A stretch of DNA of 22,139 bases from Betaproteobacteria bacterium (GTDB lineage: Bacteria > Pseudomonadota > Gammaproteobacteria > Burkholderiales > Casimicrobiaceae), in the NCBI GenBank assembly GCA_013298455.1, contig JAAFHR010000007.1:1-22139 (forward strand), given 5' to 3'. Below are positions 1-7,740 of the stretch, in pieces; the first letter of the stretch is position 1, and every line of letters starts with the position of its first letter. Made by a program: the position numbers and the translations under genes. The notes below the pieces were generated by a model that ran no database searches, was not told the DNA's origin, and was given only the letters and a program-made list of their open reading frames with translations.

Positions 1-692
1 ATCAGCGGCTCTCGTTGCAGCTGGATTTGAGTGTGTGGAAAGTGGGCGAGAAGCTGCCGACCGAGATGGCGCTCGCCGAATCGCTCGGCGTGTCGCGCCC
101 GGTGATTCGCGAGGCTTTGGCGCGGTTACGAGCCGATGGTCGCATCGAAACGCGGCAAGGCGCGGGCGCGTTCGTCGCTGATCGCAACAAGATTGCGGCG
201 TTTCGCATGGTTGCGCCGTCTGTGCATCAAAGCGCCGCCGAGACCGAGCGCGACGTGTTGGAGCTTCGACAAATCGTCGAAGCGGGCGCGGCGGAGCTCG
301 CGGCCGAGCGCCGCACAGACGCTGACTTGCAAGCCATTCGCTTCGCGCTCGAAGGCATGCATGCTGCGCTCGCTCACCGCACGGATGGCTCAGTGCATGA
401 CGACGCGTTTCACTCAGCCATCGCTCACGCATCGCACAATTCACAAATCGCAAAGTTTGTTGAATTTCTTGGCGCGCAATTTTCCGATTCACGCAAGGCC
501 ACGTGGGACGACATTGGCTACGGCGTGGGCATTGCCACTGTTGGCCAGAGCGATCACGCGGCGATCTACAAAGCGATTGCTGCGGGTGACGGTGCAAAGG
601 CCAAACGAATCTCGCATTCGCATGTGCAGCGCGCGATTGATCGTATCGATCAGCAAGTTGCGGCGGAAAAAAGTAACAAGGACATCGCATGA
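1..692 (+). CDS. GntR-family (FadR/FCD subfamily) transcriptional regulator, 5' partial
   Basis: A DNA-binding regulator, probably of the downstream glycolate genes (a GlcC-like role, inferred from position). The frame is open to the window edge. The first possible start inside the window is a TTG at 15, but the reading frame before it already looks like GntR sequence, so the true start lies upstream and perhaps 10-20 residues are missing. The N-terminal winged helix is clear (EKLPTE, then GVSRPVIREALARL, then the wing RIETRQGAGAFV). The FCD ligand domain follows, with DVLELRQIVEAGAAELAA and the typical metal-site pattern: Asp/His in DDAFHSAIAHASHN, His in SDHAAIY and His in SHSHVQR. Its TGA overlaps the glcD ATG by four bases (ATGA, 689-692), so regulator and enzyme are cotranscribed. 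In E. coli glcC is instead divergent from glcD. It could also respond to lactate or pyruvate, as LldR and PdhR do. Confidence 0.88.
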   Translation, partial: QRLSLQLDLSVWKVGEKLPTEMALAESLGVSRPVIREALARLRADGRIETRQGAGAFVADRNKIAAFRMVAPSVHQSAAETERDVLELRQIVEAGAAELAAERRTDADLQAIRFALEGMHAALAHRTDGSVHDDAFHSAIAHASHNSQIAKFVEFLGAQFSDSRKATWDDIGYGVGIATVGQSDHAAIYKAIAAGDGAKAKRISHSHVQRAIDRIDQQVAAEKSNKDIA

Positions 693-2146
693 AAGCCGCC
701 ACCCTCTTCGAAGAACTCGCCGCCATCCTCCCACCCGCGAATTTCAAATTCATTGAGGAGGAAATGCGGCCGTATGAGTGCGACGGTTTGTCGATGTATC
801 GCGCGTTACCAAAGTGCGTGGTGCTGCCGGAAAACGAAGCGCAGATCGCCGACATTTTGCGCATTTGTCATGCGCATCGGGTGAGCGTTGTGGCGCGCGG
901 GGCGGGTACGGGTTTGTCGGGCGGCGCGATGCCCGATCCGAATTCGGTGCTGCTGTCAACGGCGAAGATGATGCGTGTTTTGTCGGTTGATCCGCTCGCT
1001 TGCATCGCTGTTGTACAGCCCGGCGTGCGAAACCTTGCAATCAGCGAAACCGTGGCGCATCACGGTTTGTATTACGCCCCCGATCCGTCGTCACAAATCG
1101 CATGCAGCATCGGTGGCAACGTTGCTGAAAATTCGGGCGGCGTGCATTGTTTGAAATACGGATTGACAATTCACAACGTGCGAAAACTTCGCGTGGTATT
1201 GATGACGGGCGATATCGTGACCATAGGCGGTGATGGCCTGGATTCGCCGGGCTACGATTTACTCGCCTTGATGATCGGTAGCGAAGGATTGCTCGGTATC
1301 GTGACCGAAGTTACGGTGAAGCTCACGCCGAAACCGCAGCTTGCCGTCGTTGCCATGGCGTCGTTTGCAACCGTTGAAGCCGCGGGTGCAGCGGTGGGCG
1401 ACATCATCGCGGCGGGCGTGATTCCTGCGGGCTTAGAAATGATGGATCGCATCGCCACGCGCGCTGTTGAAGATTTCGTGCACGCGGGCTACGACTGCGA
1501 AGCCGCTGCGATTTTGCTTTGCGAAAGCGATGGCACACCGGAAGAAGTGGCCGATGAAATCGCGCGTGTTTCCGAGGTGCTTCGCAAAGCGGGCGCGACT
1601 GACATCAAGGTTTCAAAAAACGAAGCCGAACGACTTCGCTATTGGAGTGGCCGCAAAAACGCATTCCCCGCCAGCGGCCGAATTTCGCCGGACTATTACT
1701 GCATGGACGGCACGATTCCACGCGCTCAGTTGCCGCGTGTGTTGAATGAAATCGCAGTGCTATCGGAAAAATACGGTTTACGTTGCGCCAACGTGTTTCA
1801 CGCGGGCGACGGCAATTTGCATCCGCTCATCATGTTCGATGCCAACGTCCCCGGCGAGCTGCAACGCGCGGAAGACTTCGGTGCAGACATCCTCGAATTG
1901 TGCGTTGAAGTCGGCGGCACGATCACCGGCGAGCACGGCGTAGGGATCGAAAAGATCAATCAAATGTGTGTGCAGTTTTCACCGAAAGAGCTCACGCGCA
2001 TGCACGACATCAAGCACGCGTTTGACGAACACGCGCTACTCAATCCTGGTAAAGCCGTGCCCACGTTGCACCGCTGTGCAGAGTTTGGAAAGATGAAAGT
2101 TTCGCAGGGTAAACCGATGCCGTTTGCGGATTTGCCGAGGTTTTAG
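689..2146 (+). CDS. glcD: Glycolate oxidase, FAD-linked subunit GlcD
   Basis: Catalytic subunit of glycolate oxidase, which oxidises glycolate to glyoxylate and passes electrons through GlcE/GlcF to the respiratory chain at the membrane. The 485-residue length is close to E. coli GlcD, and the sequence resembles it from end to end. The FAD-binding PCMH domain has GAGTGLSGG at residues 71-79 and the flavin-contact stretch YYAPDPSSQIACSIGGNVAE. The C-terminal FAD-oxidase domain has the metal-site motif HAGDGNLHP from about residue 371 and GEHGVG near 414-419. The C-terminus LNPGKAVPTLHRCAEFG is also GlcD-like. The start is fixed by the AAGGA site at 678-682, six bases before the ATG, and by the ATGA overlap with the regulator. 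The next gene begins only 11 bp after the stop. Confidence 0.97.
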   Translation: MKAATLFEELAAILPPANFKFIEEEMRPYECDGLSMYRALPKCVVLPENEAQIADILRICHAHRVSVVARGAGTGLSGGAMPDPNSVLLSTAKMMRVLSVDPLACIAVVQPGVRNLAISETVAHHGLYYAPDPSSQIACSIGGNVAENSGGVHCLKYGLTIHNVRKLRVVLMTGDIVTIGGDGLDSPGYDLLALMIGSEGLLGIVTEVTVKLTPKPQLAVVAMASFATVEAAGAAVGDIIAAGVIPAGLEMMDRIATRAVEDFVHAGYDCEAAAILLCESDGTPEEVADEIARVSEVLRKAGATDIKVSKNEAERLRYWSGRKNAFPASGRISPDYYCMDGTIPRAQLPRVLNEIAVLSEKYGLRCANVFHAGDGNLHPLIMFDANVPGELQRAEDFGADILELCVEVGGTITGEHGVGIEKINQMCVQFSPKELTRMHDIKHAFDEHALLNPGKAVPTLHRCAEFGKMKVSQGKPMPFADLPRF

Positions 2147-2157
2147 AGAACCCAAAA

Positions 2158-2478
2158 ATGCTCGACGACATCGAACTTCATGACGCGCAACTCATCTCTT
2201 TGCGTATTGACTACGCAAAGAGAAGCGCAATCGTGGAGCTAAGTTTTTACGAAGATCACAGGACTGCCGACGCTCGCAGGCGTGCAACGGTTTCGTTTTG
2301 CGAGGTGAAGAGTGTTTCTCATGTGGTCGATATTGTTCAGCTCAGCGACAACTTAGCAGCTGGGAACGTCACAAATTGGTGGCCAGATGTTGCAAAGAAA
2401 ACTTACATCTATCTAGCCGGTGGATGCCTGATCATCGAAGCTGAAACTGTTGAATTTCAAAAGACTGCCAACCTATGA
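2158..2478 (+). CDS. Small protein of unknown function (106 aa) inside the glc locus
   Basis: I do not recognise a family with confidence. The protein starts MLDDIELHDAQLISL and alternates hydrophobic and polar residues, which suggests a small beta-rich fold. There is no signal peptide, membrane segment or metal motif. Short proteins opening with a similar LHDA-x-L pattern occur as hypothetical or immunity-like proteins in bacteria, but that resemblance is weak and from memory. The case that it is real: it starts 11 bp after glcD, it fills the gap to the next gene exactly, and its TGA overlaps the next ATG by four bases (2475-2478), the coupling seen elsewhere in this locus. Its base composition is visibly more AT-rich than glcD and the following oxidase, so it may be a later insertion into the operon. 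The ribosome site is weak (GAGA before an A-run). Confidence 0.7.
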   Translation: MLDDIELHDAQLISLRIDYAKRSAIVELSFYEDHRTADARRRATVSFCEVKSVSHVVDIVQLSDNLAAGNVTNWWPDVAKKTYIYLAGGCLIIEAETVEFQKTANL

Positions 2479-3884
2479 ACACACTCACCTTCGACCGCCC
2501 CTCCGAACAAGCCGTTAACAGCACCGTTGACGCACTCAAAAGATCCTACGGCGACCGAGCGATCACCACGCATGCGATTCGCGAGCAGCACAGTCACGGC
2601 GAAGGCATGCAAGATGCCGGCATGCCCGATGTGGTGGTGTTTCCCGAAACGAATGAAGAGGTGGCGAGCGTCGTCAAGCTCTGCAATCAAGCGCGGATTC
2701 CAGTGATTGCGTTTGGCACGGGCACCTCGCTCGAAGGCCATTTGAAAGCGCTCTACGGCGGCGTGTGCATCGACATGTCTCGAATGACCAAGGTGCTCGA
2801 AACCAACACCGAAGACTTGGATTGCCGAGTGCAAGCCGGTGTAACCCGAGAGCAGCTTAACGCCGACATTCGCCACACTGGTTTATTCTTTCCGATTGAT
2901 CCGGGCGCGAATGCGAGCATTGGCGGCATGAGCGCAACGCGAGCGAGCGGAACGAATGCCGTTCGCTACGGCACGATGCGCGAAAACATCTTGGGGCTCA
3001 CCGTTGTCACACCCGATGGTCGCATCATTCGCACCGGAACCCGCGCCCGAAAATCTAGCGCTGGCTATGACTTAACGCGCCTCTACATCGGCTCGGAAGG
3101 CACGCTCGGCATCATCACCGAAATTCAATTGAAGCTCTACGGCGTACCAGAGCGAATCAGTGCGGCGGTGTGTCAATTTGATGAGTTGCCGAATGCGGTC
3201 AACACCGTGATTACCGCGATGCAAATGGGCATTCCGATGGCGCGAATTGAGCTGCTCGATAGCGTGCAAATGGACGCGTGCATCAAGTACAGCAAGCTCG
3301 AAGGCTTCGCCGCGAAACCGACGCTCTTCATGGAATTTCACGGCACGGATGTGTACGTTGCCGAACAAATCGAGCAAATGAAATCGATCACCGCTGACTA
3401 CGGTGGCAGCGATTACCGATTCGCCGACAAGCAGGAAGAGCGCACGAAACTCTGGAAAGCCCGACATGATGCGTATTGGGCTGGCATGTCCTACACGCCC
3501 GGAAAACAAGCGTTTGCGACGGATAGCTGTGTGCCGATTTCACGGCTTGCCGAGTGTATCGCGGCGGCGAAAGTTGAAGTCGACAACAGCGGACTCGTCT
3601 GCATGATCGTCGGCCACGTTGGCGATGGCAACTTTCACGTGCAAATCACTTTCGATCCGAACGATAAAGACGAACGCGCCCGCGCCGATAAAGTCGCCGA
3701 GCGCATCGCGCACATCGCCATCAAAATGGGCGGTACCTGCACCGGCGAACACGGCATTGGCATTCACAAGCTTGATGCGCTGAAGGTGGAGCACGGCGAA
3801 GCCGTTGACGTGATGCGCACGATCAAAAAGGCGCTCGATCCCAACAACATCATGAATCCGGGAAAGACCATTCCAATGCAGTGA
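2475..3884 (+). CDS. FAD-binding oxidase of the D-lactate dehydrogenase (cytochrome) type
   Basis: A second flavin-dependent 2-hydroxy-acid dehydrogenase of the vanillyl-alcohol-oxidase superfamily, 469 residues, with the same architecture as GlcD. The FAD domain carries VVVFPETNEEVASVVKLC and GTGTSLEGH, then PIDPGANASIGGM and GSEGTLGIITEI. The C-terminal catalytic domain has GHVGDGNFHV, with its first His at about residue 381, GEHGIGIHK, and the end motif DPNNIMNPGK. The SLEGH form of the glycine loop and the wider sequence resemble D-lactate dehydrogenase (Dld/LDHD) more than GlcD, so D-lactate or another D-2-hydroxy acid is the likely substrate. That assignment is inferred, not shown. The start is fixed by the ATGA overlap with the preceding gene. 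It probably shares the glcD message, giving one transcript for two hydroxy-acid oxidases. Confidence 0.92.
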   Translation: MNTLTFDRPSEQAVNSTVDALKRSYGDRAITTHAIREQHSHGEGMQDAGMPDVVVFPETNEEVASVVKLCNQARIPVIAFGTGTSLEGHLKALYGGVCIDMSRMTKVLETNTEDLDCRVQAGVTREQLNADIRHTGLFFPIDPGANASIGGMSATRASGTNAVRYGTMRENILGLTVVTPDGRIIRTGTRARKSSAGYDLTRLYIGSEGTLGIITEIQLKLYGVPERISAAVCQFDELPNAVNTVITAMQMGIPMARIELLDSVQMDACIKYSKLEGFAAKPTLFMEFHGTDVYVAEQIEQMKSITADYGGSDYRFADKQEERTKLWKARHDAYWAGMSYTPGKQAFATDSCVPISRLAECIAAAKVEVDNSGLVCMIVGHVGDGNFHVQITFDPNDKDERARADKVAERIAHIAIKMGGTCTGEHGIGIHKLDALKVEHGEAVDVMRTIKKALDPNNIMNPGKTIPMQ

Positions 3885-3914
3885 GGCAGGGCTTCGGCAC
3901 GGCGCTGTCGATCA

Positions 3915-4021
3915 TTGTCATCCTGAGCGACAGCGAAGGAGCAGGTTGAAGTTCAAGACAGTCGTGCTTAACCAAAATTACTCTATGCGACCTGATCCTT
4001 CGCTCCCGCTCAGGATGACAA
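3915..4021. repeat. Two-armed dispersed inverted repeat, copy 1 of 4
   Basis: The arms are 3915-3946 and 3990-4021 (32 bp, three mismatches) and begin TTGTCATCCTGAGCG and end with its complement. The spacer is 43 bp. Related elements lie at 8816-8922, 12778-12879 and 20295-20398. The arms lack a T-tract, so this is not a standard terminator, though the long stem could slow polymerase or protect the glcD-oxidase mRNA end. The rest of the 259-bp gap (3885-4143) holds only this element and the heptamer tract that follows. Confidence 0.85.
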
Positions 4022-4084
4022 CGTTAATAGTCATCGCGTGTACCAAGCGAAGTCCTGACACTGCGCAGTCACATCTCGTCCTCC

Positions 4085-4136
4085 GTCATTCGTCATTCGT
4101 CATTCGTCCTTATCGTTAGTCATTGGTCATTCGTCC
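4085..4136 (+). repeat. Heptanucleotide tandem repeat before the GST gene
   Basis: Three exact tandem copies of GTCATTC occupy 4085-4105. They are followed by degenerate copies and another exact GTCATTC up to about 4136, ending eight bases before the GST start codon. A sequence of this kind can change length by slippage, which would move any promoter relative to the gene. No Shine-Dalgarno sequence is visible between the tract and the ATG. Confidence 0.8.
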
Positions 4137-4143
4137 TGCCTCT

Positions 4144-4818
4144 ATGTACACCCTCTTAATCGGCAACAAAAACTACTCCTCTTGGTCGCTGCGACCATGG
4201 CTCGCTTTGCATGCGTTTGCGATTCCGTTTCACGAGGAGCGCTTCGTGTTTGACACGCCCGAATTCGCCGCTGAAATTCAATCGCGGAAGCGCTCGCCCA
4301 ATGGTCGTGTGCCTTGTTTGATTGATGGTGACACGGTGATCTGGGATTCGCTCGCGATCATTGAGTATCTTGATGAATTGCATTCGGGTTTGTGGCCTGC
4401 GTCAACCGCAGCGCGGGCTCATGCACGGAGCGCAGCGGCTGAAATGCATTCCGGTTTTGGTGCGCTCAGGCATTGGATGCCGATGAATGTGCGGCGAAGC
4501 TATCCCATCGCCACTCCGCGTGCAGATGTGAAAGCTGACATTGATCGCATCCAAGCGCTGTGGGGCGAAGCGCGCGCGAAGTTTTGTGCGAATGGTGCAT
4601 TTCTCTATGGCGATTTTTCGCTCGCAGATTGTTATTACGCACCGGTGGCGTTTCGTTTCGCAACCTATGACGTGAAGCTCAATGCGGTGTCTGCGGCGTA
4701 TGTCAATGCGATGCTCGCCCATCCTTCGATGCAGCAATGGGCGGCCGATGCACGCGCCGAAAAAGAGATCGTTGATCACGAAGAACCTGAATATCTCTAC
4801 GAGCGGAGCGCATCATGA
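4144..4818 (+). CDS. Glutathione S-transferase family protein
   Basis: A soluble GST-fold protein of 224 residues, predicted to bind glutathione. The N-terminal thioredoxin-like domain reads YTLLIGNKNYSSWSLRPWLAL, with candidate catalytic Ser13/Ser14, and has the glutathione-site cis-Pro region GRVPCLIDGD and DSLAIIEYLDE. The all-helical C-terminal domain contains AEMHSGFGALRHWMPMN. The ATG at 4144 is chosen over the TTG at 4123 because the fold begins at once after it and the seven extra residues would be encoded by the heptamer repeat. The TGA overlaps the glcE ATG by four bases (4815-4818), so the GST is translationally coupled to a glycolate oxidase subunit. The substrate is unknown; a role in handling glyoxylate-derived or other electrophiles is only a guess. 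Confidence 0.9.
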   Translation: MYTLLIGNKNYSSWSLRPWLALHAFAIPFHEERFVFDTPEFAAEIQSRKRSPNGRVPCLIDGDTVIWDSLAIIEYLDELHSGLWPASTAARAHARSAAAEMHSGFGALRHWMPMNVRRSYPIATPRADVKADIDRIQALWGEARAKFCANGAFLYGDFSLADCYYAPVAFRFATYDVKLNAVSAAYVNAMLAHPSMQQWAADARAEKEIVDHEEPEYLYERSAS

Positions 4819-5867
4819 TTGAGGCGTGGCAAAGTCAAATCAAAGCGGCCGCAGCGAAGGGCGACAAGCTGGCCATCGTTGGCAGTAGCGCATCTGCGCT
4901 ACCTGCTGTTTCGACGATTGATACGCGTCAACACAGCGGTATCGTGGAATACGAGCCCAACGAATTGGTGATCGTCGTGCGCTGCGGTACACCGCTCGCG
5001 ACCGTGGAAAAAACGATGGCGGACGCGGGGCAAATGCTCGCGTTTGAACCGCCGTATTTCGGCGCTGAGAGCACGATTGGCGGCGTGGTGGCGACGGGGC
5101 TGTCCGGGCCGCGTCGTCCGTATGCCGGCTCGGTGCGCGATTTCGTACTCGGCACCAAAATCATCGACGGCAAGGGCGATCATTTGTCGTTTGGCGGCAA
5201 GGTGATGAAAAACGTCGCGGGCTTTGATGTGTCGCGCTTGATCACAGGTTCGATGGGTACGCTGGGCGTGATCACAGAAATCGCGTTTAAGTGTTTGCCG
5301 CTCCCAAAGGCGCAGCAAACTCGCGTGTTTGATCTAAACGCCGCTGACGCGATTGACAAGATGAATCGCTGGTACGGTCAAGCGCATCCGGTGACGGCCA
5401 CCACGTGGGTTGGCGGACGGCTGTATGTTCGGCTTGCCGGGGCGGCGCCTGCAGTCAAAACTGCCGTTGAAAAACTCGGTGGCGAGGCGCTTGAAAACGA
5501 TGCAGCGTGGTGGGCCGATTGGCGAGAGCAAAAGCACGCGTTTTTCGCGGGTGAAACACCGCTGCATCGGATGTCGTGCAAAAGCACCGCGCCGCCGCTC
5601 GATGATGCCGAGCAAGCCATTGATTGGGGTGGCGCGCAGCGCTGGATTCGTGCGCCGCTGCATGACGGCGCGAAGGCACGGTATTGGGCGAAGCAATTCG
5701 GTGGTTTTGCGACCACGCAATCCGCAGGCTCAGCACGGCAGTTTTCCACCGAAGGCCTCGATCCTGCGCTCCTCGACGTACACGCAAAAATCAAAGCGAG
5801 TTTTGATCCGTATAGCGTGTTTCCCGGCTTAGAAAAGTCCCCTCTCCTGCAGGCGGGAGAGGGCTAG
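4815..5867 (+). CDS. glcE: Glycolate oxidase subunit GlcE
   Basis: Second FAD-binding subunit of glycolate oxidase, needed with GlcD and GlcF for activity. It contains a PCMH-type FAD domain but lacks the long catalytic C-terminal domain of GlcD, hence 350 residues. Visible landmarks are GIVEYEPNELVIVV near residues 42-55, STIGGVVATGLSGPRRPYAGSVRD, GGKVMKNVAGFDVSRL and GSMGTLGVITEI. The family usually stops shortly after a motif like the FDPYSVFPGL here. In this copy the last nine codons (SPLLQAGEG) and the TAG stop lie inside a palindromic intergenic repeat beginning at 5839, so the repeat appears to have landed at the 3' end and supplies the present terminus. Translation is coupled to the GST by the ATGA overlap. 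Confidence 0.95.
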   Translation: MIEAWQSQIKAAAAKGDKLAIVGSSASALPAVSTIDTRQHSGIVEYEPNELVIVVRCGTPLATVEKTMADAGQMLAFEPPYFGAESTIGGVVATGLSGPRRPYAGSVRDFVLGTKIIDGKGDHLSFGGKVMKNVAGFDVSRLITGSMGTLGVITEIAFKCLPLPKAQQTRVFDLNAADAIDKMNRWYGQAHPVTATTWVGGRLYVRLAGAAPAVKTAVEKLGGEALENDAAWWADWREQKHAFFAGETPLHRMSCKSTAPPLDDAEQAIDWGGAQRWIRAPLHDGAKARYWAKQFGGFATTQSAGSARQFSTEGLDPALLDVHAKIKASFDPYSVFPGLEKSPLLQAGEG

Positions 5868-5991
5868 GGTGAGGGTGTCCCACAATTCGAAACCAAACCG
5901 GGTCGGAGGTAATCGACTCCGCTCAATCACACCTTTGTCTCCACATCACCGCACCCTCACCCCTGCCCCTCTCCCGCCCGCGGGCGAGGGG
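5839..5991. repeat. Paired palindromic repeat (CCCTCTCC type), copy 1 of 2
   Basis: Two inversely oriented units lie at 5839-5877 and 5952-5991. Each holds a short palindrome (CCCTCTCCTGCAGGCGGGAG or a variant) followed by a conserved flank (AGGGTGAGGGTG and its complement). The 74 bp between them is unrelated to the spacer of copy 2 at 10543-10702. The left unit overlaps the glcE 3' end; the right unit ends 15 bp before glcF. A REP/BIME-like arrangement is the best description. Confidence 0.85.
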
Positions 5992-6006
5992 TTCTGAACT
6001 GACACC

Positions 6007-7227
6007 ATGCAAACCAATCTCGCCGACTTCATCAAAGACACCCCGCAAGGCAAAGAGGCCGATGCCATTTTGCGCGCCTGTGTGCACTGCGGTTTTTGCA
6101 CCGCGACTTGCCCGACTTATCAGGTGTTGGGCGACGAGTTGGACGGCCCACGCGGTCGCATCTACATGATCAAGCAAGTGCTCGAAGGTGTCGAGCCGAC
6201 CAAAAAAACCCAACAACATTTGGATCGTTGCTTGACGTGCAGAAACTGCGAAAGCACCTGTCCGAGCGGCGTGCAGTATGGGCGTTTGGTCGATATTGGT
6301 CGCAGCGTTGTTGAAGAGAAAGTCGGGCGCAATTTGTTCGAACGCGCTACGCGTGGTGTGCTGCGAAAAGGGCTCTTGAACAAAAAGCTTTTCGCTGCGG
6401 GCATGGCCATCGGTCGCGCTGTGAAACCCGTGTTGCCCAAGGCGCTGCAATCGAAGGTGCAACCGCTTCGCGCCCACGGCGCGTGGCCGACCACACAGCA
6501 TGCGCGAACTATGATCGTGCTTGATAACTGCGTGCAAAACGCGATGGCTCCGGCGATTGATTTCGCCGCAGCGCGAGTGCTTGATCGTGCGGGCGTCTCG
6601 CTAAAGTGGGTCGCAGCGGGCGGCTGTTGTGGCGCGCTGTCTCATCACCTCAACGCGCATGATGAAGCGGTGCAAAAGGTGCGCGCCAATATCGATGCGT
6701 GGTGGCCGTTGATCGAAGGCGGCGCAGAGGCGATTGTCGGCACCGCATCGGGCTGCTCGGTCATGCTCAAAGATTACGGCCACTTCATGCAACACGACAC
6801 CGCTTACGCTGAAAAAGCGAAAAAAATCGCGGCGCTTTCGAAAGATGTCTCTGAGGTGATCGCCGCCGAATGGCCGAAGCTAAAGACCATGCTCAAGCCA
6901 TCGAACGAGAAGATTGCCTATCACCCGCCTTGCACCATGCAGCACGGCATGAAGCTCAAAGGCGGTGTTGAAACGATGCTCAAAGACATGGGCTTCGAGC
7001 TCGCCCCCGTCGCGGATTCGCATTTGTGCTGCGGTTCAGCGGGCACGTATTCAGTGCTTCAACCTACGATCAGCAGCGAGTTGAAAACTAGAAAAGTAGC
7101 CGCTCTGACCGCTGAGAGCCCACGACAAATCGCCACGTCCAACATCGGATGCATGACACACATTCAAAGTGGGACTACACTGCCGGTGAAGCATTGGATT
7201 GAACTGCTGGATGAGCGGTTGGGCTGA
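6007..7227 (+). CDS. glcF: Glycolate oxidase iron-sulfur subunit GlcF
   Basis: Electron-transfer subunit of glycolate oxidase, 406 residues, the usual length. Two 4Fe-4S binding sets are intact: C25-x2-C28-x2-C31-x3-C35-P and C75-x2-C78-x2-C81-x3-C85-P. Two cysteine-rich CCG domains follow, with GGCCGALSHHL and later HLCCGSAGTYSVLQP, as in GlcF, LutA and heterodisulfide reductase subunits. The stretch VLDNCVQNAMAPAIDFAAARVLDRAGV is characteristic of GlcF. The gene follows glcE after 139 bp filled by a paired repeat, so it may rely on readthrough of that repeat. No strong ribosome site is visible; GAGGGG at the repeat edge is about 15 bases from the ATG. No glcG or malate synthase gene follows in the window. 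Confidence 0.96.
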   Translation: MQTNLADFIKDTPQGKEADAILRACVHCGFCTATCPTYQVLGDELDGPRGRIYMIKQVLEGVEPTKKTQQHLDRCLTCRNCESTCPSGVQYGRLVDIGRSVVEEKVGRNLFERATRGVLRKGLLNKKLFAAGMAIGRAVKPVLPKALQSKVQPLRAHGAWPTTQHARTMIVLDNCVQNAMAPAIDFAAARVLDRAGVSLKWVAAGGCCGALSHHLNAHDEAVQKVRANIDAWWPLIEGGAEAIVGTASGCSVMLKDYGHFMQHDTAYAEKAKKIAALSKDVSEVIAAEWPKLKTMLKPSNEKIAYHPPCTMQHGMKLKGGVETMLKDMGFELAPVADSHLCCGSAGTYSVLQPTISSELKTRKVAALTAESPRQIATSNIGCMTHIQSGTTLPVKHWIELLDERLG

Positions 7228-7229
7228 AC

Positions 7230-7292
7230 TGTAGGAGCGGCTTGCCGCGAATTGGTTCGGGCGACCGCCATTCGCGGCAAGCCGCTCCTACA
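7230..7292. repeat. Perfect 23-bp inverted repeat (TGTAGGAGCGGC type)
   Basis: The arms 7230-7252 and 7270-7292 are perfectly complementary, with a 17-nt loop. Each arm starts or ends with TGTAGGAGCGGCTTGCCGCG or its complement, a REP-like sequence I know from pseudomonads and related bacteria. It begins four bases after the glcF stop, so it could form the 3' end stem of the glcF message, although there is no T-tract. A similar but degenerate element lies at 7741-7800, on the other side of the thioesterase gene. Confidence 0.9.
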
Positions 7293-7307
7293 GGGGAACA
7301 CAAAACC

Positions 7308-7730
7308 ATGGCAAACACCCGCGAAGACTTCAGCCACTTCCACACCATCCACACTCGCTGGATGGACAACGACATTTACGGCCACGTCAATAACGTCGTC
7401 TACTACAGCTGGTTCGACACCGTGATCAATAGCTATTTGATCGAGTACGGTGATGTGGATATTCACACCGATCCGGTCGTGGCGTACTGCGTGGAATCGC
7501 AATGCACCTACAAAAAAGGTTTCGCATTCCCCGAGGATGTGCACGTCGGGCTCCGAGTCGCCAAACTCGGCAACAGCTCGGTGCGCTACGAGCTAGCGCT
7601 CTTCGGAAAACACGATCAAGAGCCGCGTGCTACGGGCTACTTCGTGCATGTGTTTGTGGACAAAGCAAGCAACAAGAGCGCGAGCATGCCGGCCGAGGTG
7701 CGGACGGCGTTGTCGCGGTTGTATCGGTAG
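7308..7730 (+). CDS. Acyl-CoA thioesterase, 4HBT hot-dog fold (YbgC/FadM-like)
   Basis: A cytoplasmic thioesterase predicted to hydrolyse acyl-CoA or a related thioester. In 140 residues it shows the 4-hydroxybenzoyl-CoA thioesterase signature RWMDNDIYGHVNNVVYYSWFD, with Asp22 in the position of the catalytic aspartate and GHVNN at 25-29. The later segment VESQCTYKKGFAFPEDVHVGLRV is also typical of the fold. The ATG at 7308 is preferred over an in-frame start at 7242, because the upstream 22 codons are encoded by the 23-bp inverted repeat and its flank and do not resemble the family. A GGGGA ribosome site at 7293-7297 sits at the edge of that repeat. It follows glcF by 80 bp and might be read from the same promoter. 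The substrate is unknown. Confidence 0.92.
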   Translation: MANTREDFSHFHTIHTRWMDNDIYGHVNNVVYYSWFDTVINSYLIEYGDVDIHTDPVVAYCVESQCTYKKGFAFPEDVHVGLRVAKLGNSSVRYELALFGKHDQEPRATGYFVHVFVDKASNKSASMPAEVRTALSRLYR

Positions 7731-7740
7731 ATCGCCGGTT

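Noticed and set aside
5923..6537. 204-residue minus-strand frame over the start of glcF
   Set aside because: Antisense to the intact iron-sulfur motifs of glcF and running into the repeat; no recognisable domain.
7230..7292. Rho-independent terminator for glcF
   Set aside because: The stem is strong, but the loop is 17 nt and no T-tract follows on either strand; better described as a REP-like inverted repeat.
7242..7307. Upstream in-frame start for the thioesterase
   Set aside because: The 22 extra codons are encoded by the inverted repeat and its flank, and the fold begins after the ATG at 7308.
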